DNA of 64,000 nucleotides from the NCBI RefSeq assembly GCF_024207115.1, contig NZ_CP100128.1, forward strand, positions 3,472,001 through 3,536,000, written 5' to 3'. Below are positions 9,445 through 19,997 of this stretch, piece after piece. Under the pieces are notes generated by a model. The model searched no databases. It was not told where the DNA came from and saw only the letters and a program-made list of their open reading frames with translations. The position numbers and the translations under genes are program-made. How positions within the stretch are numbered: position 1 is the stretch's first letter; every line of letters begins with the position of its first letter. Origin of the DNA: Chromobacterium sp. IIBBL 290-4 (GTDB taxonomy: Bacteria > Pseudomonadota > Gammaproteobacteria > Burkholderiales > Chromobacteriaceae).

Positions 9445-10350
9445 ATGAAACTACCGGTTCTGAAAGGTTTGCCGTCGGGCAGGACGACGGCGATCGCCGT
9501 GCCCTTCTTATTCTTGTTTGTTTTCTTTCTGCTGCCTTTCCTGCTGGTGGTCGGCATCAGCTTTTCGCAGCAGCAACTGGGCATTCCGCCCTACACCCCG
9601 CTGAGCAAGCTGGAAAACGATGTCTTTTCCATCGCGCTGAATATCGGCCATTACAAGTTCATGCTGCACGACGACTTGTATTTCGCCACCTATATCAGTT
9701 CGGTGGAGATGGCCTTTGTTTCCACGGTGTTGTGCCTGGTGATCGGCTACCCGATGGCGTATTACATCGCCCGCGCCGAAGGCACGACGCGCAACACGCT
9801 GATGATGATGGTGATGCTGCCGTTCTGGACCTCCTATCTGATCCGGGTTTACGCCTGGATAGGCATTCTGAAGAACGATGGTTTTCTCAACCAGTTCCTG
9901 CTGTGGCTGGGCGTGATCAGCAAACCCTTGCATCTGTATCACACCAATTGGGGCGTTTATATCGGCATGGTGTTTTCCTACCTGCCTTTCATGATCATGC
10001 CCTTGTACGCCCACTTGGTGAAAATGGACCTGACGCTGCTGGAGGCGGCCTATGACCTGGGCGCCAAACCGTGGCGCGCGTTCTGGCAGGTGACCTTGCC
10101 CTTGTCCAAGAACGGCATCATCGCCGGCAGCCTGCTGGTGTTCATCCCCGCGGTGGGGGAGTACGTGATACCGGAGTTATTGGGCGGTTCGGACACGCTG
10201 ATGATAGGCCGGGTGATGTGGGATGAATTCTTCAACAATATGGACTGGCCGATGGCCGCCACCGTGACTTGCTGCATGGTGCTGCTGCTGCTGGTGCCCA
10301 TGGCCTTGTTCCAGCACTACCAGGTGAAGACGATGGAGGAATCGCGATGA
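9445..10350 (+). CDS. potH: Polyamine ABC transporter permease (PotH type)
   Basis: 301 residues, six predicted membrane helices, the first at about residues 13-36. The EAA loop that contacts the ATPase reads LEAAYDLGAKPWRAFWQVTLP. It forms the transmembrane pore with the PotI-type permease. The ATG at 9445 yields a normal PotH-like N-terminus; an in-frame start 120 bases upstream would add a non-conserved tail. Its stop overlaps the start of the next permease (ATGA, 10347-10350), indicating translational coupling. No ATPase gene of the PotG/PotA type sits in this operon. Confidence 0.92.
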   Translation: MKLPVLKGLPSGRTTAIAVPFLFLFVFFLLPFLLVVGISFSQQQLGIPPYTPLSKLENDVFSIALNIGHYKFMLHDDLYFATYISSVEMAFVSTVLCLVIGYPMAYYIARAEGTTRNTLMMMVMLPFWTSYLIRVYAWIGILKNDGFLNQFLLWLGVISKPLHLYHTNWGVYIGMVFSYLPFMIMPLYAHLVKMDLTLLEAAYDLGAKPWRAFWQVTLPLSKNGIIAGSLLVFIPAVGEYVIPELLGGSDTLMIGRVMWDEFFNNMDWPMAATVTCCMVLLLLVPMALFQHYQVKTMEESR

Positions 10351-11186
10351 TCAAGCCGAGCAAACCGCTGGCCTTCCTGGTATTGGGATTCGGCTATGCC
10401 TTCCTGTATCTGCCCATCGTGCTGTTGGTGCTGTATTCCTTCAACGAGTCCAAGCTGGTGACGGTGTGGTCGGGTTTTTCCACCAAATGGTATGCGGCGC
10501 TGCTGGAGGATGACGAGCTGATCACCGCCGCCTGGCTCAGCCTGAAGATCGCGCTGATGACCGCCACGGCGTCGGTGGTGATCGGCACCTGGGCCGGTTT
10601 CGTGCTGGGGCGCTTCGGCCGTTTCCGCCTGTTCACCTTGTTTACCGGCATGGTCAATGCGCCCTTGGTGATCCCCGAAGTGATCCAGGGCATCTCCCTA
10701 TTGCTGTTGTTCGTGGCGATGGAGCAGAGCTTTGGCTGGCCGGAGGGGAGGGGCGTGTTCACCATCTGGATCGGCCACGTGATGCTGTGCGTCTCCTACG
10801 TCACCATCGTGGTGCAATCTCGAGTGCGCGAACTGAATCTGTCGCTGGAGGAGGCTGCGATGGATCTGGGCGCGCGGCCCTTGAAGGTGTTCTTTGTCAT
10901 CACCCTGCCTTTGATTTCGCAGGCCTTGGTGTCGGGCTGGCTGCTGTCCTTCACCTTGTCGCTGGATGACCTGGTATTGACGGCCTTTCTGTCCGGCCCC
11001 GGCTCCACCACCTTGCCGATGGTGATTTTCTCGCGGGTGCGGCTGGGTTTGAATCCGGAGATGAACGCGCTGGCCACGCTGTTCATCGTATTGGTGACGG
11101 TGGGCGTGGTGGCGGCCAATCTTTACATGGGAGCGCGCACCCGCAAGCGCGAAAAGGAAATGCGTCTGGCTTTCGCCAATGGCTGA
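10347..11186 (+). CDS. potI: Polyamine ABC transporter permease (PotI type)
   Basis: 279 residues, six predicted membrane segments starting with FLVLGFGYAFLYLPIVLLVL. The EAA loop is LEEAAMDLGARPLKVFFVITLP. It pairs with the PotH-type subunit encoded just upstream, to which it is coupled by a 4-base overlap. A porin gene follows 38 bases later and probably belongs to the same transcript, since no terminator is visible between them. Confidence 0.92.
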   Translation: MIKPSKPLAFLVLGFGYAFLYLPIVLLVLYSFNESKLVTVWSGFSTKWYAALLEDDELITAAWLSLKIALMTATASVVIGTWAGFVLGRFGRFRLFTLFTGMVNAPLVIPEVIQGISLLLLFVAMEQSFGWPEGRGVFTIWIGHVMLCVSYVTIVVQSRVRELNLSLEEAAMDLGARPLKVFFVITLPLISQALVSGWLLSFTLSLDDLVLTAFLSGPGSTTLPMVIFSRVRLGLNPEMNALATLFIVLVTVGVVAANLYMGARTRKREKEMRLAFANG

Positions 11187-11224
11187 GCCGGGGCTTCGCA
11201 GTGCGGCACAAGGAGAATCTTACG

Positions 11225-12736
11225 ATGAAGAAAGTTCTGATCAGTGCGTTGATCGCTGCGCTGCCCGGCGCGGCCTGGGCAGACGCCAAGGCGGACGAAA
11301 TCGCCCGGCTCAAGGCGCAATTGCAGCAATTGCAGCAACAGGTGCAGCAATTGCAAAAGGCGATGGAGGCGGTCTCCGCCTCCGAAACCGCCAAGACTGC
11401 GGCGACTGCCGCCGAGGAGGAATCCAAGGCGGACTTGAAGGAGCGGGTAGCTGGGATGGAACTGAAGGTGGACCGGCTCAATACTGCCGCGAATGAGGGG
11501 CCTATCGCGGGTTTGAGCATTACCGGCTATCTGGACCCTACTTATATCTATAACCGCGGCATGAACAGTTCGGGTTTTCAGTTTCTGAACCATCAGAACG
11601 TCTATGCCTACAGCAACAGCACTTTCGGCGACGTGTATCTGGACATCAAGAAAACCTTTGGCGTTGGCCCGACCGCGCCCAGCGCCGAAATCACCATCAT
11701 GCCCAACCGCGGCTCCGGCAATACGCTGCTGGATGGCGGGGCTGGCAACAATATCATCAATACGGCGGTGATCAATTTCCCGCTGTCCGATACCTGGAGC
11801 GTGAACGCGGGCTTGCAGAACAGCTTTGGCGGCTATGAGGTGCAGCAATCCAACCAGATGCTGACGCTGACCCACGGCTTGCTGTATGACTTCAGCGATC
11901 CAGGCAGCTATGTCGGCGCCGGCTTCGCCTGGAGCCACGATGTCTGGTCCTGGAAGTTCATGCTGGCGAACGAGCAATATCGCACGCATGCCAATATCGC
12001 AAGCAACAGCAATAACCAGACCACGGGCTTGCCGGTGTCCAAGAGCAACAACACGCCAAGCATTACCGCGCGGGTGGATTACAACTGGAGCAGCGCGCTG
12101 GATTTGGGCTGGTCTTTCAATGCCGGCAAGCAGACTTTGTTGACAAGCGCTGCGCAGAATCCACAGGTTCCGCCGGCTAATGGATGTCAGGCCGGCAATG
12201 TCGGTTATGGCTATCAGTGCACCTCGGCCAACCCGTACTCCAATTATTTCTTTACCGAAGCCGATGCCAGCTACACCTTGGGCGACATCCAGTACAACGC
12301 CGAAGTGGATTATGGCCAGCAGCAAAACGCAGCCTGGAGCGGCGGCTCTGCGGAATGGTATGGCTTGTCCTTGCTGGGACATCGCAAGTGGATGACGGAG
12401 AGCTTGGGCAAAATGGGCGCCACCGTTCGTTACGACTACCTGAACAATAGCAAGAATGGCGGCGGCGGCGGCGGCGTGGCCTTGAACGGCAATGGCTTCG
12501 ATGGCGTCAACGCTTTCGGCATCTCTCAGGACTGCGTGGCTGCCGGCTCCAGCGATTGCAAAGGCGCCAACCGCCAGGCTTTGACCTTCGACTGGCTGTT
12601 GTTCCCGACCGACCAGCTGACGCTGAAGTTTGAATACCGCCATGACTGGGCTAGCCAGAATGTGTTCCTGCGCAACGATGGCAGCTATCGCAAGAGCAAC
12701 GACTTGATCGGCGCGCAAGCGGTTTATACCTTCTGA
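11225..12736 (+). CDS. DUF3138-type outer membrane porin
   Basis: 503 residues. A signal peptide (MKKVLISALIAALPGAAWAD) is followed by a Gln-rich coiled-coil at about residues 23-55 (repeats of LQQ/VQQL), as in trimeric porins with an N-terminal periplasmic stalk. The rest has alternating beta-strand character and ends in ALIGAQAVYTF; a C-terminal Phe is the usual beta-barrel assembly signal. I place it with DUF3138 by its N-terminus and architecture. A ribosome site (AAGGAG, 11210-11215) precedes the ATG. Its position after potFHI suggests it admits the polyamine or amino compound handled by the ABC system; that link is inference. Confidence 0.8.
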   Translation: MKKVLISALIAALPGAAWADAKADEIARLKAQLQQLQQQVQQLQKAMEAVSASETAKTAATAAEEESKADLKERVAGMELKVDRLNTAANEGPIAGLSITGYLDPTYIYNRGMNSSGFQFLNHQNVYAYSNSTFGDVYLDIKKTFGVGPTAPSAEITIMPNRGSGNTLLDGGAGNNIINTAVINFPLSDTWSVNAGLQNSFGGYEVQQSNQMLTLTHGLLYDFSDPGSYVGAGFAWSHDVWSWKFMLANEQYRTHANIASNSNNQTTGLPVSKSNNTPSITARVDYNWSSALDLGWSFNAGKQTLLTSAAQNPQVPPANGCQAGNVGYGYQCTSANPYSNYFFTEADASYTLGDIQYNAEVDYGQQQNAAWSGGSAEWYGLSLLGHRKWMTESLGKMGATVRYDYLNNSKNGGGGGGVALNGNGFDGVNAFGISQDCVAAGSSDCKGANRQALTFDWLLFPTDQLTLKFEYRHDWASQNVFLRNDGSYRKSNDLIGAQAVYTF

Positions 12737-12757
12737 TCCGATGCGCGGCCTTATGCG

Positions 12758-12783
12758 GCGGCGGGCGAGTCCCGCCGCTTTTT
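12758..12783 (+). terminator. Rho-independent terminator after the porin gene
   Basis: GCGGCGGG (12758-12765), loop CGAGT, CCCGCCGC (12771-12778), then TTTTT. Confidence 0.9.
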
Positions 12784-12839
12784 AATTGGATGTTGTTGCG
12801 GCACAATGCCCTCATCATTTTCGAGGCGCTTCTTCACTC

Positions 12840-15748
<2,909 letters not shown>

Positions 15749-15773
15749 GCGCCGAGGCCATGGCCATCGCAAG

Positions 15774-15803
15774 AAACCCCGCCGGATTCGGCGGGGTTTT
15801 TTT
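15774..15803 (+). terminator. Rho-independent terminator after argS
   Basis: AAACCCCGCCG (15774-15784), loop GATT, CGGCGGGGTTT (15789-15799), continuing in a T-tract. Confidence 0.93.
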
Positions 15804-15951
15804 ATCGATGGATGGAAATGACGAATACGGGCCGGCATTGGCTGAACGGACCGGCCTGGCCGCTGTCCATGGTTGGCGGCTTAGTGCATTCGCTCTTCCC
15901 CGTGAATAACAAAAATCCATTCTCCTGACAATAAATAGGAATGCCATCCTG

Positions 15952-17397
15952 ATGAATGTCTCGCTATCCGTCTTTGCGCGCCGCGCCGGCGTCGCGCTTT
16001 GCCTGTTGTTTTCTACTCTCTCGCAGGCGGGGCTGGCCCTGGAGCCAGGCGATCCGCAAACTGTGCAGCAGTATCTGCGGCAGGCCAAAGCCAGCCAGCA
16101 AGCGGCCAATTTGCTCGGCGAAAGCGAGGAAGACGGCGTAAAGGTGCTCAGCTATGGCTTCGTGTCGCAGCGCTGGCCTGGCCAGGGCAGCACGCTGAGC
16201 AGCGATGCGCCGCAGTGGGAGCATGAATTGAAGCTGGCGCTGCCGTCGGGCCGCAAGCCGGGTTCGCCGGTATTGCTCTATATCAGCGGCGGCATCAACC
16301 ATGCCGAGAAGGGGCCGCAGCCGCCGCGGGACGCGCTGCCGCTGGCGGAGTTGGCCCGCGGACTGGGCATCGCGGTGGCGGAACTGTATTACACGCCCAA
16401 CCAGAATCTGCAGCTGGACGGGCGGGCCGCCGGCCGCGAGGATGCGCTGGTCGCCTATAGCTGGCGCAAGAGCGTGGACCAGCCGGAGGCCGACCGCTTC
16501 AGCTCGCTGCACCTGCCGATGACCCAGGCCACCGTGGCTGCGATGGATGTGATCCAGGCCGGCCTGCCGGATGCGCGCGCCTTCGTGTTGTCAGGCAGCT
16601 CCAAACGCGGCTGGACCAGCTGGCTGGCGGGGCTGAACGACCAGCGGGTGCAGGCCATCGTGCCGGTGGTCGCGGATTTCTGGAACGTGCGCGCCAACTT
16701 CGCCCACGTGTACAACAGCTACGGCAAGCAATGGCCGCTGGCGCTGCGCGATTACGCCAAGAACCGCCTCACCGACGATGTGCTCAAGGGGGGCCCAGGC
16801 CTCGATGCCTTGCTGCGTTTTGAAGATGTGGTCAACTATCCGGATAGCATGTCGCGCTTGCAAAAGTATATGGTTTCGGCTGCCGGCGACGATTTCGCGG
16901 TGCCGGATTCCGGCTGGAGTTATTTGCCGGCGATGAAGGGCCCGATGCAACTGCGTTATCTGCCCAATCAGTCGCATTATGTGGGCCGCGCGCAAGTGAG
17001 CGAGGCGCTGCGCCAGTTCATGGGGCGTTGGCTGGCGGGCAAGCCTTTGCCAGAGGCCAGCGTGCAAGGGGATGAGGGCAACGGCCGGATCAGCGTCAGC
17101 ACCCGGGAGCCGGTGGTCCGCGCCAAGCTGTGGCTGGCGCGCAATCCGGATAGCCGCGATTTCCGCTTCCGTTCCGGCATCCGCTACCAGGAGCAGCCGA
17201 TCGAGGGTCAGTGCCAGCAGGGCGAGTGCCGCTTCGAATTCACGCCGGACGCGTCGCAGCCGGGCTGGCAGGCTTATTTCATCGAGTTCGAGGGCAAGGA
17301 CTTCACCTGGACTACGCCGCCATTGATATGGCCCAAGCGTTACCCGGACGGCTCAAGCGTGCCTTTCGGCGCGCCTCGCTTGCAACTGGGTGGCTAA
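15952..17397 (+). CDS. PhoPQ-activated pathogenicity-related (PqaA-like) exported hydrolase
   Basis: 481 residues with an N-terminal signal peptide (hydrophobic core FARRAGVALCLLFSTLSQAG). The family signature LYISGGINHAEKGPQ is followed by FVLSGSSKRGWTSWLAG (Ser214 to Trp221), the nucleophile-elbow-like motif of the PqaA family, which has an alpha/beta-hydrolase fold. A C-terminal beta-rich region ends in RLQLGG. Known members are induced by PhoPQ in Salmonella and linked to peptide resistance; the substrate is undefined. It stands alone after argS, with its own upstream region of about 150 bases. Confidence 0.82.
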   Translation: MNVSLSVFARRAGVALCLLFSTLSQAGLALEPGDPQTVQQYLRQAKASQQAANLLGESEEDGVKVLSYGFVSQRWPGQGSTLSSDAPQWEHELKLALPSGRKPGSPVLLYISGGINHAEKGPQPPRDALPLAELARGLGIAVAELYYTPNQNLQLDGRAAGREDALVAYSWRKSVDQPEADRFSSLHLPMTQATVAAMDVIQAGLPDARAFVLSGSSKRGWTSWLAGLNDQRVQAIVPVVADFWNVRANFAHVYNSYGKQWPLALRDYAKNRLTDDVLKGGPGLDALLRFEDVVNYPDSMSRLQKYMVSAAGDDFAVPDSGWSYLPAMKGPMQLRYLPNQSHYVGRAQVSEALRQFMGRWLAGKPLPEASVQGDEGNGRISVSTREPVVRAKLWLARNPDSRDFRFRSGIRYQEQPIEGQCQQGECRFEFTPDASQPGWQAYFIEFEGKDFTWTTPPLIWPKRYPDGSSVPFGAPRLQLGG

Positions 17398-17404
17398 GAC
17401 CGCA

Positions 17405-18037
17405 TCAGGCAAGCCGCAGCAAGCATTCTCGGATTTGGGCGTGATCGCTTGCCGCTTCCTCCCAGTCCGCGCGGCGGTAATGGCCTTTGTCCAGCAGGTC
17501 GGCGCCGAAATAGTCGCAGCCCAGCAGTCGGATGGATGCCGGCAATGCAGGCTGCGCCTCTTCTAGCAGCGCCGATTCCCTATCCAGCGCTAGCGCAGGC
17601 AATTCCATCCAGGCGCCTTCGTCTATCCAGCCCATCTTGCCCAAGCCGGCGATCAAGCGCAGCCGTTTGGGCTGCAGGCGGAAGAACATGAAATCCAGCG
17701 CCAGCCATTCCTCGGCTTCCGGGATATAACGCAGCAAGCGTTCTCGCAGCGAGGCCGAGGCATCAAAGCGTTCGACCTCGCCTAGAATCGTCATCCGCTC
17801 GGCTGATTGGGCTGCCTCGTCTCCTGGCGCGAGAAAAGACAAGCTGATGTGCGGATCGGCCTGCAGATTCTTGCTGTGCTCGGCCAGGGCGCTGGCCACG
17901 AAAATCGGGCGCTGGCGCTCGTCGCAGATATATTGAATGGCGCTGGCGTAAGGATAGCCGGGATATTGCTGCGACTGCGTGGCGAGGGTGGCGTGTCGGC
18001 ATTGATGTAGCAGGCGGATGGCGAGGTCGGGTTTCAT
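17405..18037 (-). CDS. HugZ-like heme utilisation / pyridoxamine-phosphate-oxidase-fold protein
   Basis: 210 residues. The N-terminal split-barrel domain starts LAIRLLHQCRHATLATQ and continues with GYPYASAIQYICD, as in PNPOx-fold proteins. The C-terminal segment RLRLIAGLGKMGWI corresponds to the HugZ region that carries the heme-binding His in pathogens (GGFGRAHWI type); here the His position appears to be Met, so heme binding is doubtful. It converges tail to tail with the PqaA-like gene, only 7 bases apart, with no terminator between. It could also be a general flavin-binding family member. Confidence 0.72.
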   Translation of the reverse strand: MKPDLAIRLLHQCRHATLATQSQQYPGYPYASAIQYICDERQRPIFVASALAEHSKNLQADPHISLSFLAPGDEAAQSAERMTILGEVERFDASASLRERLLRYIPEAEEWLALDFMFFRLQPKRLRLIAGLGKMGWIDEGAWMELPALALDRESALLEEAQPALPASIRLLGCDYFGADLLDKGHYRRADWEEAASDHAQIRECLLRLA

Positions 18038-18091
18038 GGCGTCATTTATAAAATGATCAATGCCGCTATTCTAGGCGCTGACCATTGCAAA

Positions 18092-18116
18092 GCAAACGCC
18101 CCGCATCGGCGGGGCG
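18092..18116 (-). terminator. Rho-independent terminator of the first S53 protease gene
   Basis: On the minus strand CGCCCCGC, loop CGAT, GCGGGGCG (top-strand stem 18097-18104 and 18109-18116), followed by TTTGCTTT. Confidence 0.75.
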
Positions 18117-18141
18117 CGTCGGTTTGGGCCGCGTGACGGCT

Positions 18142-19761
18142 TTAGAAGCCCGCAGTTTTGGCGACGAAGGCGTTGAGATTGGCCACGTTCAGGCTGCCCC
18201 AGCCAGTGGTGTAGTCCCAGCCGGAGGCGGCCTTGAAGGCGCCGTTGTTGCCGCTGCTGACATCGTGGTACAGCGAGGCGTTCGCCTTGAAGTACTTGTA
18301 GATGGCGGGATTGGGTGAAACCAGCTTGTTGGCGTTGGCCGATTGGATGCGGCTCCAGAAGCCGGTAAACAAGGGAGCGGCCAGGCTGGTGCCGCCCACT
18401 TGATAAGTGCTGCCTTGCACCAGCACCAGCTCGCCGCTGTTCGGGTCGGCATCGAAGGCGATATCCGGCACGCCGCGTTTGGTTTTAGAGGTGGTCAGCA
18501 CGCCGGCGCTTGTTTGCCAGGAGGGAGCCGCCTCGGTGTAGCTCGGCCCGCCGCCGCCGCCGCTCCAGGTTTTCTCGCTGCTGTAGACAGTGGTGCCGCT
18601 GGTGGTGAGCGTGGTGCCGCCCACGGCTACGACATAAGGCGAAACCGCCGGATAACTTTGATAAGCGGTGCCGCCGCCGCACTCATAAGAGCCCGAGTCG
18701 CCGCTGGAGACCGAAAAGGTCTGGCCGTGGGCGATGGCGGCTTGCAGCATCTGGTCCACGCTGGCTGTCATGCCCGAATACTGCGCGCTCAGTTCGCACT
18801 CGCCGAGCGAAACATTGATCACCTTGGCGCTGTTGGCCGAAACGGCCGCGTTGATGGCGGCGGCGATATCGCTATTGTTCATCGAGGGCGCGACGTAAAA
18901 CTGCAGTTGTTTGAGCGCGCCGCCGCTGGCCGCCAGAATGGTCTGGCTGTCCAGATTCCACTCGACGATGCCCGAAGTGTCCGAGGTCGGCGTGCCGGCG
19001 TTGACGATGGCGACGCTGGGCGCGGCGAAGCCGGCGCTCTTGGCGAAACTGTTCAGATCCGCCACCGTCTGGTTCAGGCTGCCTTCGGCGATGATGCCGG
19101 CCACGCTGTTCTTGGCGGCCGCCAGGCTGGAGGCGTTATAGATGGCTGGGAAATCGGTGGGCTTGTGCGCGACGATGCCGGTGGTGGCTTTGGCCACGGC
19201 TTGTGCGTGGAAGGCGGCATGGAATTGGTGCGCGGTCTGCAAACCATGCACCGCCAGCACAATGCCGGCAAGGCTGGAGGGCACCTGGGCATTCGATACA
19301 TTGGCATAGGCCAGCCGCCCATTGACGTTGTAGCGGCGCAGTTTGGTCTGGAAGGCGCTGTTGACGGTGGCTGCGCTGCCGTCCGCGGTCACCATCATAT
19401 TATTGGGCGAGACGACGATATTGCGGAAACCGTTCTGTTGCAGATGGCTGACCACTTGTTGGACTTGCGCTGCAGTGGGCGCGTATTGCGCCATGAACTG
19501 CGCGTCGGTGATCGGCTGGCTCAATCCCGCTTGAATGCCGTCGGTGAGGCTATCTAGTTGAGGCTTGTTGCGCAGGGCCAGGCTGATGGCTACATGAACC
19601 AGCTCGCCGCCAGCTAGCTCGCCGTTATCCAACGCTCCGGAGATCAATTGCTGGACCGGATGCGCCAGGGTATTGGTGGGCGTCCAGTTGCCTGCGGCGT
19701 GCGCGTGAAGGCCAATCGCGCTGCCGATCAGCAGCAGAATGGGTGAATATTTTGCCTGCAT
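18142..19761 (-). CDS. Secreted S53 family serine-carboxyl protease (sedolisin/pseudomonalisin type)
   Basis: 539 residues: a signal peptide ending near HAHAA, a pro-kumamolisin propeptide at about residues 30-195, and a catalytic domain from about 203 (TDFPAIYNA). Residues match the S53 triad: Glu267 and Asp271 in EWNLD, the oxyanion Asp355 in SSGDSG, and the nucleophile Ser459 in GGTSLAAP. The C-terminal calcium-site region reads GWDYTTGWGSLNV. Such enzymes are exported zymogens that mature at acid pH and cut proteins to peptides. It is a close paralogue of the gene at 19998-21632, oriented head to tail on the same strand, each with its own terminator. The ATG at 19761 follows GGGAGAG. Confidence 0.93.
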   Translation of the reverse strand: MQAKYSPILLLIGSAIGLHAHAAGNWTPTNTLAHPVQQLISGALDNGELAGGELVHVAISLALRNKPQLDSLTDGIQAGLSQPITDAQFMAQYAPTAAQVQQVVSHLQQNGFRNIVVSPNNMMVTADGSAATVNSAFQTKLRRYNVNGRLAYANVSNAQVPSSLAGIVLAVHGLQTAHQFHAAFHAQAVAKATTGIVAHKPTDFPAIYNASSLAAAKNSVAGIIAEGSLNQTVADLNSFAKSAGFAAPSVAIVNAGTPTSDTSGIVEWNLDSQTILAASGGALKQLQFYVAPSMNNSDIAAAINAAVSANSAKVINVSLGECELSAQYSGMTASVDQMLQAAIAHGQTFSVSSGDSGSYECGGGTAYQSYPAVSPYVVAVGGTTLTTSGTTVYSSEKTWSGGGGGPSYTEAAPSWQTSAGVLTTSKTKRGVPDIAFDADPNSGELVLVQGSTYQVGGTSLAAPLFTGFWSRIQSANANKLVSPNPAIYKYFKANASLYHDVSSGNNGAFKAASGWDYTTGWGSLNVANLNAFVAKTAGF

Positions 19762-19855
19762 GCCATCTCTCCCTGTGGAAACCTCGCTCCGTCCTTTGAG
19801 AATAGACCGGACGGTACGTGTTACTACTGGATACTGGCTGGGTTTTGCTTTGTAA

Positions 19856-19898
19856 AGTAATTACTCTTAAATTACCCGGTTTATTTGTAAATGTTTAC
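19856..19898 (-). promoter_or_regulatory. Paired palindromes upstream of the first S53 protease gene
   Basis: AGTAATTACT (19856-19865) and GTAAATGTTTAC (19887-19898) are both palindromic, with centres 32 bases apart, about three helical turns. They lie 95-137 bases before the ATG at 19761 in an AT-rich stretch. This resembles a cooperative regulator site. No -35/-10 could be assigned with confidence. Confidence 0.4.
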
Positions 19899-19950
19899 TC
19901 AAAATTCTTCCGGCATGATGGCGATGTCGCTTGCAGACGACAGCCAAGAT

Positions 19951-19980
19951 AAAAAAGCCCCGGCGATCGCCGGGGCTTTT
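19951..19980 (-). terminator. Rho-independent terminator of the second S53 protease gene
   Basis: A long inverted repeat AGCCCCGGCGATCGCCGGGGCT, flanked by A and T runs on both sides. On the minus strand it is followed by six T residues. It can work in both directions. Confidence 0.88.
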
Positions 19981-19997
19981 CACACCGAGGACCTGGA

